Source of the DNA: Ktedonobacter sp. SOSP1-85
GTDB taxonomy: Bacteria > Chloroflexota > Ktedonobacteria > Ktedonobacterales > Ktedonobacteraceae
NCBI RefSeq assembly: GCF_016587415.1
Contig: NZ_BNJI01000003.1
Coordinates: 1,550,001 to 1,614,000, forward strand
Direction of reading: 5' to 3'
Length of the DNA: 64,000 bases
The translations under genes were made by a program, and so were the position numbers. This document shows positions 16,592-25,594 of the stretch, piece after piece (within the stretch, counting starts at the first letter, position 1; every line of letters starts with the position of its first letter). Below the pieces are notes generated by a model. The model ran no database searches. It was not told the DNA's origin and worked only from the letters and a program-made list of their open reading frames with translations.

Positions 16592-17875
16592 ATGTCCGAT
16601 ATGGATACACAGTTTTCCTCTGCGCGTGGAGAGGAGGGTGGAAAGCAGGAGATATCTAAAGCACTGCAGGAGGATAAAGAGCTACCATATGTGCCCAGTG
16701 GGGCGCTGGTCGTCATTATTTTAGGGGCCTTGAGCGCGTTTGGACCGCTCTCGATGGATATGTATTTGCCCTCGCTACCTGCCCTGGCACATGACTTTAG
16801 TGCCAGTACCTCCCAGGTACAGATTACCCTGAGTACCTGCCTGCTGGGACTGGCGTCTGGTCAGCTTATCGCTGGCCCTATTAGTGACGCAGCTGGACGT
16901 CGACGCCCGCTCCTTATTGGTGTTGCGCTGTACGCGGTCGCCTCTCTCCTGTGCGTTGTCGCCCCCTCGGTATTTACGCTGGCAGTGCTGCGCTTTGTGC
17001 AGGGTCTTGCGGGCGCGGCTGGTATTGTTATCTCACGTGCTGTGGTGCGTGACCTGTATTCAGGGGTGGCGGCGGCGCGTTTCTTCTCGCTGCTCATGTT
17101 GGTGAATGGCCTGGCGCCCATTCTTGCCCCGATCATTGGTAGTCAGTTGTTGCGCTTTACCTCCTGGCGGGGCGTGTTTGTGACCCTGGCGATTATTGGC
17201 GTGATCCTCTTCTTGCTCTCCGCCTTTGGTCTCAAGGAGACGCATTCCGTGGAGCGACGCCAGACGGGTGGGCTTGCGGCAACACTCTCCGCCTTCCGCG
17301 TTTTGTGCTTTGATCGCCTCTTTATCGGTTATGCCCTGGCGGGTGGCCTCTCCTTCGCCGCTATGTTTGCCTATATCTCTGGCTCATCCTTTGTCTTGCA
17401 GGATATCTATGGAGTCTCGCCCCAACTCTTTGGGGTGCTCTTTGGTATCAATGCCCTGGGCATCGTCGTAGCCGGGCAGGTCAATGGCAGGCTCGTAGGT
17501 CGCGTCTCGGCGCGAGGGTTGCTTACATGCGGCTTGAGTTCGGTGGCCTTTGGCGGCCTCGCTCTGTTGCTCGTGGCCGTGAGTGGTGTAGGACTGGTTG
17601 GCATTCTCCCAGCGTTCTTTATCATCGTAGCCAGCCAGGGCCTGGTTATGCCCAACTCGGCTGCGCTGGGCCTGGCCGATCATCCACGTATCGCGGGTAG
17701 CGCGTCGGCCTTGCTGGGGATGTTGCAATACGCGATTGGGGCGCTGGTCGCGCCGCTGGTCGGCCTGGGCGGCGGCAAGACGGCTTTGCCCATGTCCCTG
17801 GTTATTGCCTTCTGTGGTGTGGCCTCGCTCAGCGTCTTTCTCCTGCTCTGCCGCACCCGCCAGCACCTCACCTGA
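16592..17875 (+). CDS. Bcr/CflA-family drug efflux MFS transporter
   Basis: 427 residues from ATG 16592, preceded by GGTTGGAGG. About 45 hydrophilic residues precede twelve hydrophobic segments. The Bcr/CflA signature region SMDMYLPSLPALAHDF lies after helix 1, and GPISDAAGRRRPL is the loop 2-3 antiporter motif; RAVVRD in helix 4 is typical of DHA1. It exports drugs such as bicyclomycin or chloramphenicol, or sulfonamides and dipeptides, by proton antiport. The substrate here is unknown. It stands alone, downstream of two long hairpins. Confidence 0.88.
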   Translation: MSDMDTQFSSARGEEGGKQEISKALQEDKELPYVPSGALVVIILGALSAFGPLSMDMYLPSLPALAHDFSASTSQVQITLSTCLLGLASGQLIAGPISDAAGRRRPLLIGVALYAVASLLCVVAPSVFTLAVLRFVQGLAGAAGIVISRAVVRDLYSGVAAARFFSLLMLVNGLAPILAPIIGSQLLRFTSWRGVFVTLAIIGVILFLLSAFGLKETHSVERRQTGGLAATLSAFRVLCFDRLFIGYALAGGLSFAAMFAYISGSSFVLQDIYGVSPQLFGVLFGINALGIVVAGQVNGRLVGRVSARGLLTCGLSSVAFGGLALLLVAVSGVGLVGILPAFFIIVASQGLVMPNSAALGLADHPRIAGSASALLGMLQYAIGALVAPLVGLGGGKTALPMSLVIAFCGVASLSVFLLLCRTRQHLT

Positions 17876-18033
17876 GCCAAGTAGTCGCGTATACTAGTAG
17901 CGGGCCGGGTCTTTTAGTATACCAGGGATAGCACACGAATACATCGTCCTTCTGGGCGGTGTATTCTTTCTCATTCGCGCCTACCTCCAGGCCGCAAATG
18001 AGTTAGTTGTTCCTCAATCATAGATCTCGCCCG

Positions 18034-18086
18034 TAATAATGGAAGGGTTTGTGGCACTTGAAGTGCCACAAACCCTTCCATTATTA
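18034..18086. terminator. Long perfect hairpin terminator
   Basis: A 26-bp perfect stem (18034-18059 with 18061-18086) has practically no loop. The HAD gene stop codon (18084-18086) lies inside the right arm. It separates that gene from the convergent Bcr/CflA gene. Confidence 0.8.
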
Positions 18087-18848
18087 AATTTCGATGTCCG
18101 CGACGGAGTCGCGGATCCAGGTGGGGCGGTAGGGGAAGCGCTCGACCTGCTCGCGGGAGGTGACGCCGGTGAGGACTAAAATGGTACGCAGACCACTCTC
18201 AATGCCTGAGATCATATCTGTATCCATGCGGTCGCCAATCATGACGGTCTCCTCGGAATGGGCGTTGAGCTTGCGCAGAGCGGTGCGCATCATCAGTGGG
18301 TTGGGTTTACCGATGTAGTAGGGCTTGATGCCGGTAGCGGCGCTGATGAGGGCCGCCACGGCACCGGTAGCGGGGACGGTCCCGCCCTCGCCTGGTCCCA
18401 TGGGATCGGGATTGGTCGCGATAAAGCGTGCGCCCTTCATGATGAAGCGGATGGCCTGGGTGATGCGTTGGAAGCTATAGGTCGTGGTCTCGCCAAGCAC
18501 GACATACTCGGGGTCCTGGTCGGTGATGATATAGTCGATATCGTGCAGGGCCGTCGTCAAGCCGGACTCGCCGATGACATAGGCGCGTCCGCTGGGGCGC
18601 TGAGAGTGCAAGAACTGCGCCGTGGCAAGCGCGGATGTGAAGATAGATTCTTTAGGTACATCCAGGCCGATATAAGCCAGGCGTACCTGGAGGTCGCGAG
18701 GGGTATATTGTGAGTTATTGGTTAGAATCAGAAAGGGAATTTCCTGGTCACGCAGGCGCTTCACAAACTCCGCTGCGCCGGGAACAATCGTGGAGCCACG
18801 CACGAGCACCCCATCCATATCTGATAGATAATTCTTGACGCCTTCCAT
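18084..18848 (-). CDS. HAD-IIA family sugar phosphatase (NagD-like)
   Basis: 254 residues. HAD motif I is D10-M-D12 (YLSDMDGVLV), motif II is LTNNS, Lys is in YYIGKPNP, and the acidic motif GDRMDTD is near the end. The C2 cap between motifs II and III marks the IIA (NagD/AraL/phosphoglycolate) subgroup. It dephosphorylates small sugar or nucleotide phosphates in the cytosol. It lies downstream of 6-phosphogluconate dehydrogenase on the same strand, but a 40-bp hairpin intervenes, so it is probably transcribed separately. Confidence 0.88.
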   Translation of the reverse strand: MEGVKNYLSDMDGVLVRGSTIVPGAAEFVKRLRDQEIPFLILTNNSQYTPRDLQVRLAYIGLDVPKESIFTSALATAQFLHSQRPSGRAYVIGESGLTTALHDIDYIITDQDPEYVVLGETTTYSFQRITQAIRFIMKGARFIATNPDPMGPGEGGTVPATGAVAALISAATGIKPYYIGKPNPLMMRTALRKLNAHSEETVMIGDRMDTDMISGIESGLRTILVLTGVTSREQVERFPYRPTWIRDSVADIEI

Positions 18849-18990
18849 GTGCTTTCTGCCTTTCGCGCGAGCCAGGGATTAATGCATGAGATTAAGATAA
18901 GGACCGTGTATGCCTGGCTCCGCTTCTGTTCTCTTTCTTACATGCTACCATATCTATGTAGAGAATGTGCATCAGCTTTTTGTCGCGATA

Positions 18991-19074
18991 AAATAAAGAT
19001 TGTTTTGTAGAAAAGGGGTGTGGGGCGGCCATCCGGCCGCCCCACACCCCTTTTCTACAAAACAATCTTTATTT
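18991..19074. terminator. Exceptionally long perfect hairpin (40-bp stem)
   Basis: 18991-19030 and 19035-19074 are perfect reverse complements separated only by ATCC. The gnd stop codon (19069-19071) is in the arm. The core is G+C rich and the base A+T rich, as in bidirectional intrinsic terminators, but the stem is about three times the usual length. Confidence 0.85.
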
Positions 19075-20088
19075 AGATTCCTTCTCGTGGTGACCACCAA
19101 ACTCGAAGCGCATGGCGGAGAGGATCTTGTTGCTATAGTCGCCCTCACCGCGGGAGCTGAAGCGCTCGAAGAGCGCGGCGCTGAGAACGTGCGCGGGCAT
19201 GCCCTCGTCGATAGCGGCCTGCACCGTCCAGCGACCCTCGCCTGAGTCGGAGACGCGTCCCCCGAACTGTGAGAGGTTGGGATCTTTGAGTAGAGCGTGG
19301 GCTGTCAGGTCCAGCAGCCAGGAGCCAACCACGCTACCACGTCGCCAGAGCTCGGCGACTTCCGGAACGTCGATGTTGTACTGGTAGAAGCGAGGGTCTA
19401 TAGGAGCGGTCTCGGCATCGATCTCGTGTGTATTCTTGCCGATGTTAGCCTTCTCCAGAATACCGAAACCCTCGGCGTATGCGGCCATGATGCCATATTC
19501 GATACCGTTATGGACCATCTTGACAAAGTGACCGGCGCCATGGGGACCACAGTGGAGATAGCCCTCCTCAGCGGTGCCACCCTTCTGACCGCGTTCCGGT
19601 GTAGGTGGCGCGGACTCTTTGCCAGGTGCCAGAGCCTTAAATATGGGATCAAGGTAGGCAACCGTTTCATCCTCGCCGCCAATCATCTGGCAGTAGCCAC
19701 GCTCGAGGCCCCAGACACCGCCGCTGGTACCGCTATCCACATAATGGATACCATGCTTCTCAAGCATTTCGGCTCTGCGAATATCATCGCGATAGTAGGA
19801 GTTGCCGCCATCGACGATGATATCACCTTTATCTAGCAAGGGGACGAGTGTCTCCAGTGTAGCGTCGACTGAGGCCGCGGGTACCATAATCCATATGACG
19901 CGCCTTGGCTGAAGCTTGCCCACCAGGTCTTGTAGCGAAGTTGCACCATCGCTGATTGAACCATCCTGAATACGAGCCTGGACTGTTTCCTGGCGTCTGG
20001 CATAGCCGACACACTTGTGTCCAGCCCTCAAGAGGCGCTTAGCCATATTGGCTCCCATGCGCCCAATTCCAATCATTCCGATCTCCAT
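19069..20088 (-). CDS. gnd: 6-phosphogluconate dehydrogenase (decarboxylating), short form
   Basis: 339 residues. The Rossmann motif GIGRMGANMA is at the N-terminus. DGGNSYYRDDIRR is the substrate-contact region, and KMVHNGIEYG carries the catalytic Lys and Asn. The short chain, lacking the long C-terminal tail of the enterobacterial enzyme, matches the roughly 300-340-residue YqeC/GndA-type enzymes, often NAD-dependent. It oxidatively decarboxylates 6-phosphogluconate to ribulose 5-phosphate. No zwf gene is nearby. A Pro/Glu-rich insert around residues 165-185 is unusual. Confidence 0.9.
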   Translation of the reverse strand: MEIGMIGIGRMGANMAKRLLRAGHKCVGYARRQETVQARIQDGSISDGATSLQDLVGKLQPRRVIWIMVPAASVDATLETLVPLLDKGDIIVDGGNSYYRDDIRRAEMLEKHGIHYVDSGTSGGVWGLERGYCQMIGGEDETVAYLDPIFKALAPGKESAPPTPERGQKGGTAEEGYLHCGPHGAGHFVKMVHNGIEYGIMAAYAEGFGILEKANIGKNTHEIDAETAPIDPRFYQYNIDVPEVAELWRRGSVVGSWLLDLTAHALLKDPNLSQFGGRVSDSGEGRWTVQAAIDEGMPAHVLSAALFERFSSRGEGDYSNKILSAMRFEFGGHHEKESK

Positions 20089-20533
20089 CGAGATCTCCTT
20101 TCAACTGCACGGATTTATGTGTTTGTATGCAGGTTGCAAAGACATTATATCTCTTTATAACTCTTTGCTCTACACGCAATAGCCATTTTTCCTGTTTCAT
20201 GCTGGGAAAAATGTGCATGCTAAAGTCAAGCTCAGACTACCCTTATAACCTGAGTAACAGAATCTGTTATGTTTTCTAGTCCCATGCGATTATTATAGGC
20301 GAGATCTCAAATAGCATAAGGATGTCCTCTAAGACCTCACCATAATAAACGCACTTCTCAAGAGGAGCTGTCAACACTACAAAACTATTTGACGACAGTG
20401 TTGACAGCAGTTAGCCCCAAAATGAGCTATTTTTGGCGGTTATTCTCCCCAAATTCTATCGATCTCGTTGCTTGTCTGCTCCTGCATTTCTGGTCTGAGA
20501 CCATGTGAATTGAGGGTGAGTACATGTGTTTCA
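20089..20533. other. Intergenic region with 12-bp inverted repeat
   Basis: No gene is supported. GCTGTCAACACT (20367-20378) and AGTGTTGACAGC (20397-20408) form an inverted repeat with an 18-nt spacer, possibly an operator or the end of the IS relic beside it. The gnd promoter must lie near 20100-20250, an AT-rich stretch. Confidence 0.4.
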
Positions 20534-20896
20534 TTAGGGTGCAGGGAGAGGGACGGTTCTGCCAGTTACGCCTCTTCTTGCTGCAACGTTTGCACCCAGC
20601 TTTCCACCGCTTGCAACATGCTCAAGACCAGACTCAATGCCTCTTCTCGCTGCCCAAGCTGATCCCATATAGGCTTGTAAAATCGTCGCCAGGGCTAGTT
20701 GTGCCGGAGCAATGGGCGGTTGACCTCGGGAACCAAGTGCATAGAGTGTCGCGAGTTCTTCCTGAAAGGCGTCATCAAATACCTCGTGGCGGTGATAGCG
20801 GAGAAAAACAAATAATTTCGCTCGTTTGATCCGTTCGATGATGGTTTGCTCCGCGCACGATGGTTCAACTGGAGGATGCCAGGGGAGAGGGCGCAT
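20534..20896 (-). pseudogene. IS1182-type transposase relic
   Basis: From ATG 20896 on the minus strand about 80 residues match the N-terminus of IS1182-family transposases (IIERIKRAKLFVFLRYHRHE, then PPIAPAQLALATILQAY). The frame then degenerates, and what follows in another frame looks like a C-terminal helix. The middle of the transposase, with its DDE residues, is missing. The longer open frame back to 21187 is not part of it. Upstream, about 20935-20965, a small hairpin (TTGAGC/GCTCAA) may be the old IS end. Confidence 0.65.
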
Positions 20897-21197
20897 GTGA
20901 TGCTCCTTTACTCTTCTGAATGTCTGACAAACAGAGCTTGAGCCATTGAAGCTCAAGAATAGAAAGACGTGTTTTTGAGAGTCTGACAGCAACGTTCGCG
21001 CTACCCATCTGATGGTTCTCTGTTCGCCCGGCATTCTGCGCTTGCCTCCTCGAATGTCTGCCGAAAAATAATCGTTTTCGTGAGGATCGGGAGTTTCTCT
21101 CGGAGCAGCGGGAAAGACGTGCCAGATGTCAGGCAAAGAAAATGGTGGTGTTTTCGCATACCCAACAGACGGGCTGGAACGACTCACGTGCGAAATC

Positions 21198-21235
21198 TGT
21201 CACCAGACCCGCAACTCCGCGCGGGTCTGGTGACA
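21198..21235. terminator. Hairpin terminator
   Basis: A 15-bp perfect stem (21198-21212 with 21221-21235) with an 8-nt loop, just beyond the stop of the minus-strand oxidoreductase gene at 21242. Confidence 0.65.
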
Positions 21236-21241
21236 CACTCA

Positions 21242-22216
21242 TCAAGGGATGAGTAGAACTTTGCCAGTGGTCTGGCGGGCTTCAATGGCTGTGTGAGCGT
21301 CGGCGGCACGCGAAAGCGGGTAGGTCGGGCCAATGACGGCTCTTAGTTTCCCGGTGGCTGCCTCAGCTAGCGCGGTCTCAGCGTTGATGTGCGTCTCTTG
21401 CGCAGGCTTGGCAAACGCGATAGCAAGAGGCGCGATGATGGTGATGCTCCGTGCAGCCAGTTCTCGGGTCTCGATCTTGGCCCAGGCTCCAGAAGAGAAC
21501 CCATAGACCCCGAGCCTCCCGCTCCCTCTGGTCGTGGCCTCGAATGCCTGGTGTCCAATGGTTCCTCCAACCCCGTCGAGCACAAGATCGGCCCCTTTGC
21601 CGTTCGTAGCTTTGCGTACCTGCTCCACCCAGTCGTCTTTGCTGTAATCGATAGCGACGTCAGCTCCAAGCTGCGTGATCATGTCGAGCTTCTTCTTGCC
21701 GTACGCCGCGCCAATCACGGTTCCCGCGCCAGCGGCTCTGGCCTGTTGGATTAACTGCGAACCCAGGCTGCCCGCCGCCGCAGTGATCAATACCACTTCA
21801 CCTGGGGTGATGTTGATCGCCTTAATCAGGCCAACAGCCGTCTGCCCCGACAGAAACACACCGACTGCCTGCTGTATGTCCAGCCCTGTCGGAATGGGGA
21901 AGACATCAGTTGCATCGACGACTGACAGCTCGGCATAGCCCCCACGATTGTTTTTGGTGCGTGCCACAACGAGCTTTCCTACGAGCGTCCGGTCTCCGTC
22001 TGGTCCGACCTCTCGCACCCGACCAGCAACCTCCAGTCCGGGCACCCACGGCAGCGGCAAGGGATACTTTCCAGAGCGGATGAGAGTGTCTCCAAAGCAG
22101 ACTCCAGCCACCTGGACTTCAATAACGACCTGGCCGTGTCCTGCTTGAGGCTCTTCTGTCTCTTCGAGCCTCAAGACTTCTGGCGAGCCAAACTGATGAA
22201 CTTGTACAACACGCAT
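21242..22216 (-). CDS. Zinc-independent quinone oxidoreductase-like MDR protein
   Basis: 324 residues. It has the N-terminal GroES-like fold with the PWVPGLEVAGRV element, then a Rossmann domain with the AAAGSLGSQLIQQARAAGA motif. No catalytic zinc cysteines are evident, as in NADPH:quinone reductases (QOR/zeta-crystallin). It reduces quinones or enones with NADPH. It is transcribed divergently from a TetR gene with two matching palindromes between them. It is therefore probably the TetR target and serves detoxification of electrophiles. Confidence 0.85.
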   Translation of the reverse strand: MRVVQVHQFGSPEVLRLEETEEPQAGHGQVVIEVQVAGVCFGDTLIRSGKYPLPLPWVPGLEVAGRVREVGPDGDRTLVGKLVVARTKNNRGGYAELSVVDATDVFPIPTGLDIQQAVGVFLSGQTAVGLIKAINITPGEVVLITAAAGSLGSQLIQQARAAGAGTVIGAAYGKKKLDMITQLGADVAIDYSKDDWVEQVRKATNGKGADLVLDGVGGTIGHQAFEATTRGSGRLGVYGFSSGAWAKIETRELAARSITIIAPLAIAFAKPAQETHINAETALAEAATGKLRAVIGPTYPLSRAADAHTAIEARQTTGKVLLIP

Positions 22217-22260
22217 GCGCGTATCTCCTTTGTTTAGTACTCTTATATGTTCACTTGTTG

Positions 22261-22331
22261 GGACAAAGTGTCCTGATTTTTGACGAGTACCTCAATTTGT
22301 GACACAATGATCAAGAAAGGACGGAGTGTCC
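22261..22331. promoter_or_regulatory. Twin GGAC-N5-GTCC operators between divergent genes
   Basis: GGACAAAGTGTCC (22261-22273) and GGACGGAGTGTCC (22319-22331) are the same 13-bp imperfect palindrome, 58 bp apart, between the quinone oxidoreductase and TetR genes. The layout is typical of TetR-controlled divergons, and the spacing is between five and six helical turns. Confidence 0.6.
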
Positions 22332-22414
22332 TCTTTCTCAAGTGTAGTCTGGCCGCAAGCTGGAAACAAGAAGCAATCTGGCAGATATGTCTTAGATAGG
22401 ACAGGGAGCGGAAA

Positions 22415-23005
22415 ATGTCTCAGAACTCCACCGACTTGCGTGCGAGACGCACGCGCAAGCTGCTGCGAGATGCCTTGCTGGAGTTGATCGAAGAACGCGG
22501 TTTTGACGCGCTGACCGTGGAAGAGTTGGCTGAGCGTGCCATGGTCAGTCGGTCTGCATTCTACCGCTATTATCAGGATAAATACGACCTGGCGGAGCAG
22601 ATCTTTGAGGAAGCGATGAGCGCCTTGCTGAACGCGGTGGGAGAGATGGGGCCGGAACGTCCTCCTCAGGTCTGGGTGAAGTTCTTCGAGCATATCGCAC
22701 ATTACGAACGCTTCTATCGCGCGTTGCTCGGTAGGAAGGGAAGCCTCTGGTTTGTGAGGAAGATGCGCGCGCGTCTTTCTGACATGGTCAAAGAGCATGG
22801 GCGCGTTCCCAGCAGGCCGAATACTTCTGATCACCCCGTCTACACCTTCTCAGATGAGTTTGTGCCAGACCTGGTGTCCACCATGTTTGTCGAAGCCATC
22901 ACCTGGTGGCTTGAGCAGGGAAGACCCTACACCCCTCAAGAGATTGCTACGCGCAGCGCTCTGCTTGCCTCTGCACTCTTCAAGGAAGCGAGCACCTGGC
23001 AATAA
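22415..23005 (+). CDS. TetR/AcrR-family transcriptional regulator
   Basis: 196 residues. The N-terminal helix-turn-helix (about 10-55) contains LTVEELAERAMVSRSAFYRYY, the TetR recognition helix. The rest is an all-helical ligand domain ending in a WWLEQGRPYTPQE segment. It starts 198 nt from the divergent quinone-oxidoreductase gene, with two identical-type palindromes in the gap. Repression of that gene and of itself, relieved by a hydrophobic or electrophilic ligand, is the natural inference. Confidence 0.88.
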   Translation: MSQNSTDLRARRTRKLLRDALLELIEERGFDALTVEELAERAMVSRSAFYRYYQDKYDLAEQIFEEAMSALLNAVGEMGPERPPQVWVKFFEHIAHYERFYRALLGRKGSLWFVRKMRARLSDMVKEHGRVPSRPNTSDHPVYTFSDEFVPDLVSTMFVEAITWWLEQGRPYTPQEIATRSALLASALFKEASTWQ

Positions 23006-23110
23006 CCGCTTGCTCACAAGAGCATCGAATCAGGCTTCCTTCTCTCGCATTACTTGACCAACGCTCTAAGAGCGTATCTTGAAGGGCACGGCCCACTTAC
23101 TCCGTGTCCC

Positions 23111-23959
23111 TCATCTTTCTGCCAACATCTCAGCCAGGGCACGTCCATGTTGAATGGTGTGCCCTGTCTTGGCTTCAATTGCTAACGTCCCTTCCATCAC
23201 AGCTCGATCCTCTTGGGTATAGTAGCCAGTACGCAGCTGCTCGGGACTCTTGAGAAAGCACATCACGCACGACATCCGAGGGCCCCCTCAATATCCGTTT
23301 CTTACATATCCTGCTGGGTCATACCTTGAAGCTCATAGCAATAATGAGGCTCAACCTGGTAGGCTCGCATCTTCTGAAAGACCTCGATCCGTCGTCAGGA
23401 AAGCACGGGCCGCCATTCATGCATCCATCCCTGCTTCAGACCAGAACGCTCACGCCACACAGATCACTGGATGATCACTCAGCAGTTGAGCATGAGCTCT
23501 GGCCCACGAGTTGAAGTTGTCACGCTTGAAGTAGGATGTACAGAAACGAACTGACAATGAGGGCCATGCTTGCCGCCATTCCACCAGGTCAAGCACACTT
23601 TCAACTTGGCGCAAGTACTTTGCTTGACGAGAGCCACACGCCCGACACCAGGGGATAGAGAGTGTAGCACCTGAAACGAGGTAGCGATGATGACACTCCC
23701 CACACTCATAGCCGCTGTAGCTTGCCTGTGTGCAGTAGAGAGGAACACCTAACCGTCGGCAAACCATTTCACAATACTCCACTGTTCCAGGCCAGTCTTC
23801 CAACACAATTTGATGGTGAGCAATCACCAGTTCATGAGGAACCGTTTCTAGCACCTGAAGCAGCATAGCTATGCTGTCCTTCCCGCCACTCACAGAGACT
23901 ACAACCCGTGTTGGTTGACGCTGGCCAGCAATGTATTCATCCAAGATAGAGATGCCCAT
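23111..23959 (-). pseudogene. PP-loop (PAPS reductase/sulfurtransferase-like) gene with several frameshifts
   Basis: The first frame (23959-23450) has the PP-loop VVSVSGGKDSIAML at residues 20-33 and a CxxC pair (CGECHHRY), then CRACGSRQAKYL. After its stop at 23450 related coding sequence continues in other frames: HEWRPVLS, then EVFQKMRAYQVEPHYCYEL, then GPRMSCVMCFLKSPEQL to a stop at 23111. Reassembled, it would be about 280 residues with the CVMC metal-binding tail of phage- or DndC-like PAPS-reductase proteins. At least three frame disruptions make it a clear pseudogene, although the N-terminal PP-loop part could still be translated. Confidence 0.8.
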
Positions 23960-24047
23960 TGTTTCACCTCATAAGAAAAGCCCTCTTAACACTGGCTAGA
24001 GGGCTGATTAACTGTTCTTGTTCTGTCGTCGGTTACAATAGGTATAT

Positions 24048-25061
24048 ATGCTAGAGAAGAGGAAAAGCACTGTGATACAAAAAAACGCATTTTGGTGGGC
24101 AATGCAAAAAAAGAGAATTGTCACAATCATAGGAGCCATGATATGTGTAGGTTTCGTCGCACTTTCACAATATCAAACACCTAAGTCTCTTTGGGAATGG
24201 ATGCAACTCCTCATTGTACCTCTCGTACTTGCTATTGGTGGTTTCTTGCTCAATCGCACTGCAAGTAAAACTGAACAAGAAAAAACTGAAAAACGGTATC
24301 AAAATGATCACAAAATTGCCAAGGACAAACAGAGAGCGGATTTGCTTCAAACCTATCTTGATCATATGTCAGATTTGCTCTTAAAAGAAAACTTACGAAT
24401 GTCCCAGCCAGATTCTGAGGTTCGTAACGTGGCACGAATACGAACAATCACCGTCTTAGGTCAGCTTGATACGCCTCGCGTTAACCATGTACTCTCCTTC
24501 TTACGAGAAGCAAAGCTAGTGACAGCTCAGCAAGGAGAAAGTGTCGTTTCTTTCAGTGGAGCAGATATGAGAGGCATAGATCTTAAAGGGGGTTGTGCCT
24601 ATGAGATAGACCTCAGCGGAGCTAACCTCAGCCAAGCCGATCTCAGCGGTGCTAACCTCAGCCAAGCCGGTCTCAGCCAAGCCAACCTTAGCCAAGCTGA
24701 CCTCAGCAGGGCGGACCTCAGCGGTGCCGACCTCAGCAGAGCCGACCTCAGCGAAGCCAACCTCAGCGAAGCCAACCTCAACGAAGCCAACCTCAACAGA
24801 GCCAGCCTCATCGAAGCCAACTTCAGCTTCGCCAACTTCAGCTTCGCCAACTTCAGCTTCGCCAACTTCAGCTTCGCCAATCTCAGCGAAGCCGACCTTA
24901 GCAGAGCCGACCTTAGCAGAGCCGACCTTAGCAGAGCCCTCCGACTCAGCGAAGCCAACCTCAGCGGAGTTGACCTCAGCGAAGCTAACCCCAGCGAAAC
25001 CATTGTTTCCCAAGCATTAAATGTCACGGAGGAACAGTTCGGGAAAGCGAAGGCTCATTAG
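24048..25061 (+). CDS. Membrane-anchored pentapeptide-repeat protein with near-identical repeats
   Basis: 337 residues. Two transmembrane segments (about 23-40 and 51-68) are followed by a charged helical region (to about 150), then roughly 28 pentapeptides (ADLSR, ANLSE, ANFSF) to residue 310. The architecture equals that of 12653-13672. The DNA consists of 15-bp units, several in perfect tandem, which points to recent unit expansion. All antisense frames through the repeat are open because the unit length is a multiple of three; they are not genes. The function is unknown; a rod anchored to the membrane is the visible design. Confidence 0.75.
   Translation: MLEKRKSTVIQKNAFWWAMQKKRIVTIIGAMICVGFVALSQYQTPKSLWEWMQLLIVPLVLAIGGFLLNRTASKTEQEKTEKRYQNDHKIAKDKQRADLLQTYLDHMSDLLLKENLRMSQPDSEVRNVARIRTITVLGQLDTPRVNHVLSFLREAKLVTAQQGESVVSFSGADMRGIDLKGGCAYEIDLSGANLSQADLSGANLSQAGLSQANLSQADLSRADLSGADLSRADLSEANLSEANLNEANLNRASLIEANFSFANFSFANFSFANFSFANLSEADLSRADLSRADLSRALRLSEANLSGVDLSEANPSETIVSQALNVTEEQFGKAKAH
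24816..24935 (+). repeat. Perfect 15-bp tandem units inside pentapeptide gene
   Basis: GCCAACTTCAGCTTC occurs four times head-to-tail (24816-24875), and GCCGACCTTAGCAGA occurs three times (24891-24935). The copies are identical at synonymous sites too, unlike older units elsewhere in the gene, so they arose recently by slippage or unequal exchange. Confidence 0.9.
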
Positions 25062-25064
25062 AAT

Positions 25065-25094
25065 CAACCCTTATAGCAGCTACTATAAGGGTTG
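25065..25094. terminator. Hairpin terminator
   Basis: CAACCCTTATAG (25065-25076) and CTATAAGGGTTG (25083-25094) form a perfect 12-bp stem with a 6-nt loop, directly after the pentapeptide gene stop. Confidence 0.7.
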
Positions 25095-25138
25095 GTTATA
25101 CCACCTTGTAGCCCTACTAATAGGGGTTCAGGTGTTCT

Positions 25139-25450
25139 TTAAGTGCTTCTCTGAATGATGGCGCTGAACCCTTGCCAATCCTTCAGAAATATGGCCCGGT
25201 CCATAACCTGGATGTTCAGGCGCGAGGAGTCGACGAGGCGGACAGTCTGCGCATCTCCCCCGGCCAGGACGACGATATGCTCTCCACCAAATGCCGGAGG
25301 GGGAAAGCTCACAATGCTTGGTTCTCCCTGTTGTGCCAGTGCAATCAGCTCATCGAGGCTATGCACGTGGCTAGTAGCGGTGCCCAGGCCAAAGCGTGCA
25401 GCCGTACGTGTGATCCCATCTTCATCGAGTAGACCCAACTGTGCAGAAAC
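25139..25450 (-). pseudogene. C39-like peptidase, C-terminal relic
   Basis: The minus-strand frame 25438-25139 encodes a segment like the C-terminal half of C39_2 peptidases: GEHIVVLAGGD with the catalytic-type His, then a VRLVDSS strand, then a terminal FLKDWQGFSAII. The part that should hold the catalytic Cys is not present upstream in frame; a stop lies just ahead, and remnants are in another frame. I treat it as a truncated gene. Confidence 0.5.
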
Positions 25451-25594
25451 TGCGTGAGGTCATTCACTCTACCACTAACAAGGTGGAACAATTCAATGCA
25501 TTTAGCAAGTGGCTCTTTTTCGGGGGTGAGGGTCGTATTGGTGATAACACGCCAAAGGAGCAAGAGAAACGGATTTGTTCCTCACAGACTCAGA

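Noticed and set aside
20897..21187. Upstream extension of the IS1182 relic as a 217-residue protein
   Set aside because: The added 97 residues are Pro/Arg-rich without similarity to the transposase start; a ribosome-site-like AAAGGAG lies just before the ATG at 20896.
24516..25027. Two long antisense frames through the pentapeptide repeats
   Set aside because: The 15-bp unit is a multiple of three, so stop-free antisense frames arise automatically; there is no ribosome site, and the repetitive peptides mirror the sense repeats.
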